Shown here in pieces: positions 7,957 through 15,936 of a DNA stretch of 64,000 bases. This DNA is from Pirellulimonas nuda (GTDB lineage Bacteria; Planctomycetota; Planctomycetia; Pirellulales; Lacipirellulaceae): the NCBI RefSeq assembly GCF_007750855.1, contig NZ_CP036291.1:682001-746000 (forward strand), read 5' to 3'. The notes below the pieces were generated by a model that was not told where the DNA came from, searched no databases, and saw only the letters and a program-made list of their open reading frames with translations. The position numbers and the translations under genes are program-made. How positions within the stretch are numbered: the stretch's first letter is position 1; each line of letters starts with the position of its first letter.

Positions 7957-8526
7957 ATGCATCGACAACCCTTGCTAGCGCTGCTCGACCGCCACGACGC
8001 TCGGTTTCCCGCGGAGCGTGGCATGACCGACCGGGTGCGTGCGTTGGTCGCCGCGCATGAGGACTGCTTCGCGCGTACGTGCGTGCCGGGGCACGTGACG
8101 GGGAGCGCCTGGATCGTGTCGGACGACGGCGCCCGCGTGCTGCTGCTGCACCACCGCAAGCTGGGGATCTGGCTGCAGCCCGGCGGGCACGCCGACGGCG
8201 ACGCCGACGTGCTGCGCGTCGCGATGCGCGAGGCAGAAGAAGAGACGGGCATCCCGGGGCTCAAGGCGGTGGACCCCCACACGCCGCTGGATGTCGACGT
8301 CCACCTGATCCCGGCCCGCCACGATGCAGCGGGCGCCCAGATCGACCCGGCCCACGAGCACCACGACATCCGCTTCTTGCTGGTCGCGCCGCCGGGGGCA
8401 GAACCCGTGGTCAGTGACGAGTCGCACGCGGTGCGGTGGGTCCCCCTCCCAGAGCTGGAAGCATGGACCACCGAGACAAGCATCCTGCGGATGGCCCAAA
8501 AAGCAGCACAGCGCCAAGACAAGTGA
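7957..8526 (+). CDS. Nudix hydrolase
   Basis: A 189-residue Nudix-fold protein. The signature GX5EX7REUXEEXGU is present as GHADGD-A-DVLRVAM-REAEEETGI: the metal-binding REAEEETG half is intact but the first Glu is Ala. It begins MHRQPLLALLDRHDARFP, followed by SAWIVSDDGARVLLLHH and GIWLQPGGHADGD, the pattern of Nudix proteins acting on nucleotide-linked substrates. The ATG at 7957 directly follows the repeat tract, whose translation upstream would be nonsense. The substrate is unknown. Confidence 0.82.
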   Translation: MHRQPLLALLDRHDARFPAERGMTDRVRALVAAHEDCFARTCVPGHVTGSAWIVSDDGARVLLLHHRKLGIWLQPGGHADGDADVLRVAMREAEEETGIPGLKAVDPHTPLDVDVHLIPARHDAAGAQIDPAHEHHDIRFLLVAPPGAEPVVSDESHAVRWVPLPELEAWTTETSILRMAQKAAQRQDK

Positions 8527-8530
8527 TAGC

Positions 8531-8593
8531 CCAATAGCTGGCAGCTATTGGGTTGCGGTGCTACTGGGTTACTGGGCTATTGGGTTGCTTGGG
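8531..8593 (+). repeat. Hairpin and GGGTTACTGGG-type repeats
   Basis: A short perfect hairpin (CCAATAGCT-GGC-AGCTATTGG, 8531-8551) lies just after the Nudix stop, followed by repeated TACTGGGTTACTGGGCTATTGGG units. The hairpin might act in termination although no T-run follows. Confidence 0.5.
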
Positions 8594-8653
8594 GTTGGGA
8601 TCCGCGACTCCCGCCGCGTACGATAGCGCATCAAGTCACCACGCGCCCCCGCT

Positions 8654-9478
8654 ATGCAAGAATCCCTCCGCCGCCGCCTCGAAGCGCTCAACCGCGACCG
8701 CGTCGACGGCGCACCCGCGCCGCCACCACGGCCCGTGGTGCGCGATGCGCCGCTGCTGCCTGCGACGGCCACGGGGCTGCTTTCGACCGGCGTTGTCGAG
8801 TCGACCCCCGCCGGCGAGCACCTGTCGATCGTCGTGCCGCTGGGCGACCTCTGGCCCGGGGGAGAGCGCCTGGTCGACGCCCGACGGCAGTTCTTGATGG
8901 AGCTGGACGACCTGGCCGAGCCCTTCCCGGCCTGGCTGTCGGCGTTCCCCGCGCGCTCGGTGCTGCTGGACCTAGAGACCTGCGGGCTGGGGGGGGCGGC
9001 GCTCTTCTTGGTTGGGCTGCTGCGTGAGGTCGACCACCGGCTGGTGGTCGAGTTGCTGCTGGCCCGCAACTACGCCGAGGAGGCCGCGGTGCTGCACTCG
9101 CTCTGGCGCCGGCTGGAGGGCGCCGAGGCGCTTGTCACCTATAACGGCAAGAGCTTCGACTGGCCCACGGTGCTCGACCGCAGCCGCCGGCACCTGCTGC
9201 ACAAGTCGCACGCGCTGGCGTGCCCCGCGCTGCACCTAGACGTGCTGCACCCCGCGCGGCGCAAGTGGAAGAACCTGCTCCCCGACTGCCGGCTGCTGAC
9301 GCTCGAGAGCCGAGTCTGCCGCCGCCGCCGAGCGCTCGACATCCCGGGCGCCCGCATCCCGGCCGCGTACGACGCGTACGTGCGCACGGGGCGTGCGGAA
9401 GAGATGGAGCAGATCCTGCACCACAACGCGCTCGACCTGGTGACGCTGCTAGACGTGACGCTGCGCGTGGCGGCTTGA
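8654..9478 (+). CDS. RNase H-like exonuclease domain protein (YprB type)
   Basis: The 274-residue protein has a variable N-terminus of about 100 residues and a 3'-5' exonuclease-like domain. LLDLETCGL supplies the first acidic pair (DxE), VTYNGKSFDWP the ExoII-like motif, and HHNALDLVTLLDV the C-terminal D motif. This is the PF13482/YprB arrangement, in which the fold usually covers about 170 residues. The role in planctomycetes is unknown; DNA or RNA turnover is inferred. The ATG at 8654 is the first in-frame start and is followed by plausible coding sequence. Confidence 0.8.
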   Translation: MQESLRRRLEALNRDRVDGAPAPPPRPVVRDAPLLPATATGLLSTGVVESTPAGEHLSIVVPLGDLWPGGERLVDARRQFLMELDDLAEPFPAWLSAFPARSVLLDLETCGLGGAALFLVGLLREVDHRLVVELLLARNYAEEAAVLHSLWRRLEGAEALVTYNGKSFDWPTVLDRSRRHLLHKSHALACPALHLDVLHPARRKWKNLLPDCRLLTLESRVCRRRRALDIPGARIPAAYDAYVRTGRAEEMEQILHHNALDLVTLLDVTLRVAA

Positions 9479-9479
9479 G

Positions 9480-9765
9480 CTAGTCCATCAGGGAGTCGAT
9501 GTCGCGGGCGCCGTGGAGGATGCGGTAGACGTAGACGCCATTCGGGTCCGCGGCATAGAAAAGCACGTAGGGGCGGACCGTGAGGCGACGCATCCTTCTT
9601 CCGCTGATCTCAAAGCTTTCGCCCATCTCTGGATTGCGTGACAGCCGAGAGAGCTTCGATCCGAAGCAGCATTCGATCCGCCGCTCTCTCATCGAAACCT
9701 GCGATATAGGCCAGCGCTTCTGCCAAGTCGAGCTTGGCGAGCGCCGAGAGCGTGTACCGAGTCAT
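9480..9765 (-). pseudogene. Frameshifted ParE-type toxin
   Basis: On the reverse strand an ATG at 9765 opens MTRYTLSALAKLDLAEALAY, a normal ParE beginning, through ADRMLLRIEA. The reading frame then ends prematurely. The remaining ParE sequence (LSRLSRNPEMGESFEISG, then YVLFYAADPNGVYVYRILHG and ARDIDSLMD) continues in the next frame. The shift falls near 9645-9665. The ATG overlaps the TGA of the upstream partner gene (ATGA), as in functional toxin-antitoxin operons. One base change therefore separates it from an intact 95-residue toxin; loss of the toxin is the likely consequence. Confidence 0.75.
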
Positions 9766-10046
9766 TGGCCGTTCGCCCGCTTGGCAGCAGCGGCGATAAC
9801 CCCTCGGAAGTATTCCGGGTCGAACTCAACCACGTCGCCTCGGTCGACCGCGTCGATCCCCTCCTGAAGCTTGCGCTCGCCCTCGGGGGTCAGCTGAAAC
9901 GGCTTCACCCGCTCCACCGCGTAGGTGGTTTGTGACTGCGGGTCGAAGAACTCGGCATACCCGTCCCCCGCGGCTAGGGCGGCCCGCTGCTCCGGGGTGA
10001 TCGGGATGGCGGGGGGAACGGCGATCGGGGGGGTGGGCGTGTCCAT
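9762..10046 (-). CDS. Probable antitoxin partner of the broken ParE toxin
   Basis: A 94-residue protein, Pro-rich at the N-terminus (TPPIAVPPAIPITPEQRAAL), with AGDGYAEFFDPQSQTTYAV and an acidic C-terminal half ending FDPEYFRGVIAAAAKRANG. I recognise no DNA-binding motif. Its identification as an antitoxin rests on size, acidic tail and the four-base ATGA overlap with the downstream ParE-like frame. It appears intact although its partner is frameshifted. Confidence 0.5.
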   Translation of the reverse strand: MDTPTPPIAVPPAIPITPEQRAALAAGDGYAEFFDPQSQTTYAVERVKPFQLTPEGERKLQEGIDAVDRGDVVEFDPEYFRGVIAAAAKRANGQ

Positions 10047-10180
10047 GCCCCGATTATAGCCCCCGCCGCCGGGCCGGTGAACATTGGCCCCGCCGGGCGT
10101 GTCCTGCGGCCGGTTGCGGGCCCCATGGGCCGTGACTAAACTTCTACCTTCCCTACAGTTAGGACTCCCGCGAGGCGGTT

Positions 10181-10681
10181 ATGCGGCACGTGCTTTCGGC
10201 CCTGGTTCAAAACGTACCGGGCGTGCTTGCGCACGTCGCGGGGATGCTCGCCTCGCGGGGCTACAACATCGACAGCCTCGCCGTGGGCGAAACCGAGCAA
10301 CGCGACCTGTCGCGGATGACCTTCGTGGTCGTCGGAGACGACAGCGTGCTCGACCAGGTCCGCAAGCAGCTGGAGAAGATCGTCACCGTCGTCCAGGTAG
10401 ACGACATCAGCTCGCAGGAGCACGTGGAGCGCGACCTGATGCTCATCAAGGTCCGCACCCCGTCCGGCAAGCGGAGCGAGGCGCAGGAGCTGACCAACAT
10501 CTTCCGCGGACGCGTGGTCGACGTGTCGGCCGACGAGATGATCGTCGAGATCGCCGGCCAAGAGAAGAAGATCGAGGCGTTCATCGACGTCATGCGGCCG
10601 TTCGGCATCGTCGAGCTGGTCCGCACGGGCCGGATCGCGATGGTCCGCTCGGCAAGCCAGCCGGCGAACGACAAAGCTTAA
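10181..10681 (+). CDS. ilvN: Acetolactate synthase small (regulatory) subunit
   Basis: A 166-residue regulatory subunit of acetolactate synthase, the first committed enzyme of branched-chain amino acid synthesis; it binds valine through an N-terminal ACT domain. Seen here: VLSALVQNVPGVLAHVAGML and RGYNIDSLAVGETEQRDLSR (ACT), then LMLIKVRTPSGKRSEAQEL and a C-terminal domain ending VELVRTGRIAMVR. Length is normal for IlvH/IlvN. The catalytic large subunit gene is not adjacent. ilvC follows 198 bases downstream in the same direction, separated by a long inverted repeat. Confidence 0.95.
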   Translation: MRHVLSALVQNVPGVLAHVAGMLASRGYNIDSLAVGETEQRDLSRMTFVVVGDDSVLDQVRKQLEKIVTVVQVDDISSQEHVERDLMLIKVRTPSGKRSEAQELTNIFRGRVVDVSADEMIVEIAGQEKKIEAFIDVMRPFGIVELVRTGRIAMVRSASQPANDKA

Positions 10682-10703
10682 GCACGGATAACGAAAGACG
10701 GAC

Positions 10704-10836
10704 GATGGCCACGAAAAGGCACAAAAAAGCACAAAGACGGAATGACCAATAACCAATAGAAGAACTGCATGACGCAGGCGTCCAGTCTTTGGTCATTGAG
10801 GATTTTTTGTGCTCTTTGTGCCTTTTTGTGGCCATC
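10704..10836 (+). repeat. Long inverted repeat between ilvN and ilvC
   Basis: The left arm 10704-10736 (GATGGCCACGAAAAGGCACA and onward) is nearly the reverse complement of the right arm 10802-10836, which ends TTTTTGTGGCCATC. An inner pair, AATGACCAA (10741) and TTGGTCATT (10789), extends the complementarity, so most of 133 bases could fold into one hairpin. It is AT-richer than its flanks. It could end or attenuate ilvN transcription, or be a mobile palindromic repeat. Confidence 0.75.
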
Positions 10837-10878
10837 TCCCTTAAGGCATTTTCACTTAACGATTTCTCGGAGATCCTG

Positions 10879-11886
10879 ATGGCCGCCACGGTCTACTACG
10901 ACAAAGACGCCGACCTCAAGCACCTTGCCGGCAAGACCGTTGGCATCCTGGGCTACGGCTCGCAGGGCCACGCCCACGCGCAGAACCTGCGTGACAGCGG
11001 CGTGAAGGTGATCGTGGGTCAGCGCCCCGGGGGCGCCAACTACGACCTGGCCAAGAAGCACGGCTTCGAGCCGGTGAGCGCCGCCGACGCCGCCAAGCAG
11101 GCGGACGTGCTGAACATCTTGCTGCCGGACGAGCTGCAGGCCGAGGTCTTCGAGCGCGACATCCGCGCCAACCTCAAGCCGGGCAACGTGCTGATGTGCT
11201 CGCACGGGTTCAACCTGCACTTCGGGCTGATCGAGCCCCCCAAGGGGGTCGGCCTGCTGCTGGTGGCGCCCAAGGGCCCGGGCCACCTAGTGCGGAGCGA
11301 GTTTGTGGCCGGCGGCGGCGTCCCCTGCCTGATCGCCACCGGCGGCGACAACGAAGACGCCAGCTTCAACATCGGCATGGCCTACGCCAAGGGGATCGGC
11401 GGCACCCGCGGCGGCGTGATCCGCACCTCGTTTGCCGAAGAGACCGAGACCGACCTGTTCGGCGAGCAGGCTGTCCTCTGCGGCGGCATCAGCGAGCTGA
11501 TCAAGGCGGGCTTCAACACCCTGGTCGAGGCGGGCTACCAGCCAGAGATGGCCTACTTTGAGTGCATGCACGAGGTGAAGTTGATCGTCGACCTGCTGTA
11601 CCAGGGGGGCCTCAGCTACATGCGTTACAGCGTGAGCAACACCGCCGAGTACGGCGACTACCGCACCGGCCCGCGGATCGTGACCGACGAGACCCGCGCC
11701 GAGATGAAGCGCATCCTAGAAGACATCCAGTCGGGCCGGTTCGCCCGCGACTGGATGCTGGAGAACAAGGCGGGCGCCCCCAGCTTCAAGGCGACCCGCC
11801 GCCGCGAGCGGGCCCTGCCCATCGAGCAGGTCGGCAAAGAGCTGCGCCGCATGATGAGCTGGATCGAAGAGAAAGAAGTCGACTAA
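10879..11886 (+). CDS. ilvC: Ketol-acid reductoisomerase
   Basis: A 335-residue class I enzyme that isomerises and NADPH-reduces 2-acetolactate or 2-aceto-2-hydroxybutyrate, the second step of valine, leucine and isoleucine synthesis. The cofactor loop is [51 protein letters not shown] and SNTAEYG are conserved catalytic-domain segments with the metal-binding Asp and Glu. The ATG at 10879 ([12 protein letters not shown]) is the family start; the in-frame stretch back to 10789 lies in the inverted repeat. Next to ilvN, consistent with a pathway cluster. Confidence 0.97.
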   Translation: MAATVYYDKDADLKHLAGKTVGILGYGSQGHAHAQNLRDSGVKVIVGQRPGGANYDLAKKHGFEPVSAADAAKQADVLNILLPDELQAEVFERDIRANLKPGNVLMCSHGFNLHFGLIEPPKGVGLLLVAPKGPGHLVRSEFVAGGGVPCLIATGGDNEDASFNIGMAYAKGIGGTRGGVIRTSFAEETETDLFGEQAVLCGGISELIKAGFNTLVEAGYQPEMAYFECMHEVKLIVDLLYQGGLSYMRYSVSNTAEYGDYRTGPRIVTDETRAEMKRILEDIQSGRFARDWMLENKAGAPSFKATRRRERALPIEQVGKELRRMMSWIEEKEVD

Positions 11887-11929
11887 GCGAGCCGAGCGTC
11901 GCAGTCGGAGCAAGCGTTCGGGAAAAGCG

Positions 11930-12017
11930 AATAGCCGATGGGCTCCGCCCCGTCGCGGTCCTTCTGTTATCGCGTCCGGTCCGAAGCGCAGCGACGGGGC
12001 GGAGCCCGTCGGCTATT
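11930..12017 (+). repeat. Intergenic palindrome, GGGCTCCGCCCCGTC family (copy 1)
   Basis: The arms 11930-11956 and 11991-12017 are 27 bases each and complementary at 26 positions, enclosing a 34-base loop. They read AATAGCCGATGGGCTCCGCC and onward. The repeat lies in the gap between ilvC and the phosphopantetheinyl transferase, 16 bases before the latter's start. A second member lies after that gene. Confidence 0.85.
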
Positions 12018-12033
12018 GGGTTTCGTGTGTGCT

Positions 12034-12708
12034 ATGACGGATCCACCCGCCATCCGCGTTTGGTACTGGCGCACGTGCGACCCCTGCACCGCGGCCCAGT
12101 GGTCGCTGCTGGACGGGGCAGAAACCGCCTGGGCGCACCGCTTGGTGCGCGACGTGAGCCGCACCCGCTACGTCGCCTCGCACGTGGGGCTGCGCACGCG
12201 GCTGGCGGAGCTGACGGGCGAGCGGCCCGAGGCGCTGCGGTTCAGCACGGGGCCGCAGGGGAAGCCCAGCCTGGTTGGCGGCGGGAACCCGTCGTTCAAC
12301 CTGGCCCACTCGGGCGACTGGGCGGCGCTGGCGGTTTCGACCCTCGGCGAGCTGGGGGTCGACCTGGAAGTCTTCCGCAAGGTCCGCGATGCCCGCGCCA
12401 TCGCCCGACGCTACTTCGCCCCCAGCGAGCACGCGGCGATCGAGGTCGATGAGCCGGACACCCCATTCCTGCGGGTGTGGACCCGCAAGGAGGCGGTGGT
12501 GAAGCTAATCGGCACCGGGCTGCTGCAGCCGCTCACGTCGTTCGCGGTCCCCACCTCCGCCGAGCCGGCCGAGTGGATCGACCTGCCGCAACCCAACCCG
12601 ATCGCCGAGCCACGGTGCTGGGTCGCGGCGCTGCGGGCGCCCCAGGGTTGCCTGGCGGCGTTGGCCACCGCGCGGGCGCCCGCGTCCGTCACGATCGAAG
12701 AAGCGTAG
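12034..12708 (+). CDS. 4'-phosphopantetheinyl transferase (Sfp type)
   Basis: A 224-residue enzyme that moves the phosphopantetheine arm of CoA onto carrier proteins of fatty acid, polyketide or peptide synthases. The two Sfp-family signatures are present: GVDLE (Mg-binding Asp and Glu) and, 40-50 residues later, FLRVWTRKEAVVKLIGTGL. FSTGPQGKPSLVGG and FNLAHSGDWAALAV complete the CoA-binding face. ATG 12034 was chosen; the longer frame upstream runs through the palindrome. No carrier protein or synthase gene is nearby, so it may serve the general acyl carrier protein or a distant cluster. Confidence 0.9.
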   Translation: MTDPPAIRVWYWRTCDPCTAAQWSLLDGAETAWAHRLVRDVSRTRYVASHVGLRTRLAELTGERPEALRFSTGPQGKPSLVGGGNPSFNLAHSGDWAALAVSTLGELGVDLEVFRKVRDARAIARRYFAPSEHAAIEVDEPDTPFLRVWTRKEAVVKLIGTGLLQPLTSFAVPTSAEPAEWIDLPQPNPIAEPRCWVAALRAPQGCLAALATARAPASVTIEEA

Positions 12709-12742
12709 CCCCCAAGCAAGCGCCCCTCCCCACTTTGGCGCA

Positions 12743-12830
12743 AGTAGCCGACGGGCTCCGCCCCGTCGGGGTGCGTCAATGGACGCGTCGTTCGGACGCC
12801 CCCTGACGGGGCGGAGCCCGCCGGCTAGCT
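12743..12830 (+). repeat. Intergenic palindrome, GGGCTCCGCCCCGTC family (copy 2)
   Basis: The arms 12743-12767 and 12805-12830 are complementary except for two or three positions and share the core GGGCTCCGCCCCGTC with the copy at 11930. It sits just after the phosphopantetheinyl transferase stop, where it could also form a transcript 3' hairpin. Confidence 0.8.
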
Positions 12831-12948
12831 AGGGGACACGCGTCCCCGGGGGGTGATCGGGCTTGCTTGCTTTGCGACCAGGTTCTATAAGCCGCCCCGC
12901 ATCCGGAGCCGTGTCGGCTGTTCGGACCCAAAACTTTAGGTGGCGAGG

Positions 12949-14409
12949 ATGCCCCAACCAAATCTGCCCCGAACCGCACGAAACGCCCCTGCTAGCTGGG
13001 TGCTGGCGGCCCTGTTGGTCGCGACCCCGGCCGCTGCGCAGGATGCGCTGTGGACCGCCAACCGCAGCGTCCCCGCCACGCCGAGCGCGGACGTGGTGGC
13101 GTCGGGAACCTTGGTGGCCAACCCGAACCGCGTCGCGGGGGCGCCCCCCTACGCGATCGCCGACCGCGACGGGAAGATCGTGCGGCTGGTCGAGCCCAAC
13201 GGCGGCGTCGACCTCCCCGCGATGGTCGGCCAGCGGGTGCGGATCCGGCACGACACGGGCAAGACGCTGCTGGCGACGCAGCTCACGGCGCCCGACCCAC
13301 AACCCCTGCAGCAATCGCTGCCCATGCAGCGGGCGGACGACCTGGTGCGGCTCGCCCAAGGCTACGCGTACGTCGACACCGGCATGGACTGCCCGCCGAT
13401 CATGATGGAGCCGTGCGGGCCCGCGTGCCCCACCTGCCCGCCGCCGTGCGCGCCGGTCTGTGTGCCCGTGTCGCCCCCCCCGCCCGGCAGGTGCGAACTC
13501 TGCACGCCGCGCAGCTTTGTTTTCGGCGAGTACCTGCACCTCCGCGGCATCGACGGCGACGTCACCCATGCCCAGCAGCAGAACGGGATCGGGGGCGCCG
13601 GCACCGTGCCGTTCGGACAGATCGGCACGGTCGATACCGACTACTCTTCGGGCTACCGCGTCGGCGGCGGCTTGTGGCTGGACGAGTGCTCCGGCCTGGC
13701 CGTCTCCTACACCCGTTTCCAGGTCGACGGGACCGACACCGTGACGCCCCCAAACATCACGGGCGGGGGGGGCGCGGTAGGCTCGCTGGTGCTGCACCCC
13801 GGCGCCGCGCTGACCGCTTCGGTCGGCCCGGTCACGGCCAACTACGACATCAGCTTCCGCCTGGCGGACGTGATGTACCGCGACGCGATCACCTGCTCGC
13901 GCTACGTCGAACTGAACTACGCGCTCGGCGCGGTGTTCGCACAGCTCGACCAAACCTTCTCGCAAACCGGCGTCTTCGGCGGCGGAGCGGGGGGGCAGAT
14001 CGACACGCGGGCCAACGTAGACTTCGAAGGGGCGGGCCTCAAGGCGGGCCTCGACGGCCGGCGCCGGCTCGCCGGGGGTTTCAGCGTGTACGGTCGGACC
14101 AGCGCCTCGGCGATGACCGGCCGGGTGAACGCGGACTTCACGCAAACCAACGCCACCACCACCGCCCTGCTGGCCAACTCGGTGTGGGAAGACAACCGCT
14201 TCGCGTCGATCCTGGAGTACGAGTTGGGGCTGGCCTGGAGCACCCCCAAGGAACGCTTCATGGTCTCTGCCGGTTACCTCTTCCAGCGTTGGGGGGGCGT
14301 GCTCCCCACCGATGAGTGGATCCGCGGCGTGCAGTCCAACAGTTATGTCGACCTCGACAACTCGCTCGGCTTCGACGGCCTGACCGCCCGCGCCGAAGCC
14401 CGCTGGTAG
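12949..14409 (+). CDS. BBP7/Lpg1974-like outer-membrane beta-barrel protein
   Basis: The 486-residue product has a signal peptide (ASWVLAALLVATPAAAQDA), about 130 residues of soluble sequence, a Pro/Cys-rich linker (CGPACPTCPPPCAPVCVPV), and then a C-terminal part made of alternating amphipathic strands. FVFGEYLHLRGIDGDVTHA opens that part, the typical first strand of the Lpg1974/BBP7 families. YRVGGGLWLDECSGLAVSYT and RFMVSAGYLFQRWGGVLP are further strands, and it ends near FDGLTARAEARW with an aromatic terminal residue as in barrel proteins. ATG 12949 starts a cleaner leader than a GTG three codons earlier. Pore or surface role is inferred. Confidence 0.75.
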   Translation: MPQPNLPRTARNAPASWVLAALLVATPAAAQDALWTANRSVPATPSADVVASGTLVANPNRVAGAPPYAIADRDGKIVRLVEPNGGVDLPAMVGQRVRIRHDTGKTLLATQLTAPDPQPLQQSLPMQRADDLVRLAQGYAYVDTGMDCPPIMMEPCGPACPTCPPPCAPVCVPVSPPPPGRCELCTPRSFVFGEYLHLRGIDGDVTHAQQQNGIGGAGTVPFGQIGTVDTDYSSGYRVGGGLWLDECSGLAVSYTRFQVDGTDTVTPPNITGGGGAVGSLVLHPGAALTASVGPVTANYDISFRLADVMYRDAITCSRYVELNYALGAVFAQLDQTFSQTGVFGGGAGGQIDTRANVDFEGAGLKAGLDGRRRLAGGFSVYGRTSASAMTGRVNADFTQTNATTTALLANSVWEDNRFASILEYELGLAWSTPKERFMVSAGYLFQRWGGVLPTDEWIRGVQSNSYVDLDNSLGFDGLTARAEARW

Positions 14410-14857
14410 GGCCCCGCGATCAGTCCTCTGACCCCAGCCAGGCCCAGCGGAACGAGCCGCGGCCTCGGGCGTCTTTCTGCCCGCGATTGATTTCTCTGCC
14501 GGCACGCAGGGAAAGCTTGGGGTAGGCTTCTCGTTGGTGCGTCCGCGCCGGTCGGCCTTGAGCGCAACGCCCCGCTGTGCGACGGCTTGCGTCCCGCTTC
14601 TGCCGGGTGAGCCCGCCCCGCGTCTGCCTGGTTCCTCGACGATGCGCCGAGAAGGGTTCCACTAGGCGCGGCCGGCCCGGCCCCATCTCTCAACGCCCCC
14701 GGTTATTTTCCCCGCACGGGGGGGAAACGTGACCTACGTTTCTGGTAGAGGGCCAATTATTCATTGCCCTTGAGACTTATCCAACCGTGCTTTTCCAGGC
14801 GCTTTGCCCCGCGACCCGTCCTTGGCGCGTCGGCTACTTTTACTCCGCGTTTCGGCC
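14410..14857. other. Intergenic region before the TadE cluster
   Basis: About 450 bases. Open frames here have no family-like sequence. A G/C-rich stretch (14715-14730) and an AT-rich patch (14752-14762) precede the tad genes and may hold their promoter, but I cannot point to a convincing box. Confidence 0.4.
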
Positions 14858-15328
14858 ATGCCCCGAACCCCCCGTCAACACGAGCGTCGCGGCACGTCCG
14901 CTATCGAGGCGGCGTTTGTGCTGCCGGTGTTCTTGTTCTTCATCTTCGCCCTGATCGAGTTCGGTCACGCGCAGATGGTGAACAACGTTCTCCGCAGCGC
15001 GTGCCGCGAGGGCGCCCGGCTCGGGTCGACCACCGGCAGCTCGTCGGCGGGGGTCGAGACACACGTACGCAACGTCCTATCCAGCGCGATCAATCCGGCG
15101 TCGGTGACGGTGTACGTGAAGAGCGCCGCCTCGATGGAGACGACGTCCGCCCCAGACACGGCCGCAACACAGCTCGAGGCGATGCCGGATATCGAGCTCG
15201 CCGACGCCGAGTCTCGGCAGATGTTCATGGTGCGGGCCAAGGTGCCGTACAACTCGATCGCCCTGGTGCCGATGCCGTTCATGCACGGCGTGGTCCTGCA
15301 GGGACAAGCGTTCATCCGCCATGAGTAG
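14858..15328 (+). CDS. TadE-like pseudopilin
   Basis: A 156-residue protein with the TadE signature: a short basic N-terminus, RRGTSAIEAAFVLPVFLFFIF and a hydrophobic helix carrying the conserved Glu (E in AIEAAFVLP), followed by EFGHAQMVNNVLRSACREGAR. TadE/TadF are processed by a prepilin peptidase and assist Flp pilus assembly. ATG 14858 (MPRTPRQHERRG) was chosen over an upstream start that would add 18 residues. The stop overlaps the next gene by eight bases, so the two are translationally coupled. Confidence 0.85.
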   Translation: MPRTPRQHERRGTSAIEAAFVLPVFLFFIFALIEFGHAQMVNNVLRSACREGARLGSTTGSSSAGVETHVRNVLSSAINPASVTVYVKSAASMETTSAPDTAATQLEAMPDIELADAESRQMFMVRAKVPYNSIALVPMPFMHGVVLQGQAFIRHE

Positions 15329-15839
15329 CCGCCCAACCCCGTCCGCTGCCAGGAACTTGACCATGACACGAAACAGGTCTCCAAAGACCGACCGCCGCGG
15401 CGCCGTAGCGGTCGAGTTTGCCGTGATCGCCCCGGTGCTGATGGCGATCGCCGTGGGCATGATCGAGGTGAACCGCGTCTACGAGGCTCAGAACCTGCTG
15501 GCCACCGCCGCCCGAGAAGGCGCCCGTTTCGCGTCGATGGACCGCGAGGGCCTGCTGCGGGACGGGCAGACCGCCAACCAGAAGCTGTCGGACGACGTGA
15601 AGACGTTCCTCGCGTCCAACGGCATCCCCCGCGACAGCGTGCAGGTGGGGATCAAAGACCACGACAACCCGTCGCTGGACTTCGACATCGACGAGCCCAC
15701 AAACGACCTGCGGCTCTTCGAGGTCCAGGTCTCGGCCGACTACTCCGGGGTGAGCTACTCCCCCGTGGCGCCGGGCGACGACTACTCGATGTCCGCCACG
15801 ATGGTGTTCCGCAACGGCCGTGCGACCATCAGCCAGTAG
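15321..15839 (+). CDS. TadE-like pseudopilin (second copy)
   Basis: A 172-residue TadE-family protein: DRRGAVAVEFAVIAPVLMAI contains the processing region and conserved Glu, followed by the helix and EVNRVYEAQNLLATAAREGA. It overlaps the preceding tadE-like gene by eight bases (start 15321); an internal ATG at 15363 (MTRNRSPKTDRRG) is an alternative start with a leader length closer to the family. The C-terminal half is predicted to be beta-rich and extracytoplasmic. Minor-pilin or pilus-assembly role is inferred. Confidence 0.85.
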   Translation: MSSRPTPSAARNLTMTRNRSPKTDRRGAVAVEFAVIAPVLMAIAVGMIEVNRVYEAQNLLATAAREGARFASMDREGLLRDGQTANQKLSDDVKTFLASNGIPRDSVQVGIKDHDNPSLDFDIDEPTNDLRLFEVQVSADYSGVSYSPVAPGDDYSMSATMVFRNGRATISQ

Positions 15840-15936
15840 ACAGCAATCCGTATCGTCCGAGTCGTCGCTTAAGAACCGTCGTTTTACTTCCCAAGTACGT
15901 GAGCCAGAAGCTCGAACTTTCCCGGAGAAACGTGTC

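Noticed and set aside
10789-10878. N-terminal extension of IlvC
   Set aside because: The 30 extra codons fall in the inverted repeat and have no counterpart in ketol-acid reductoisomerases; ATG 10879 matches the family start.
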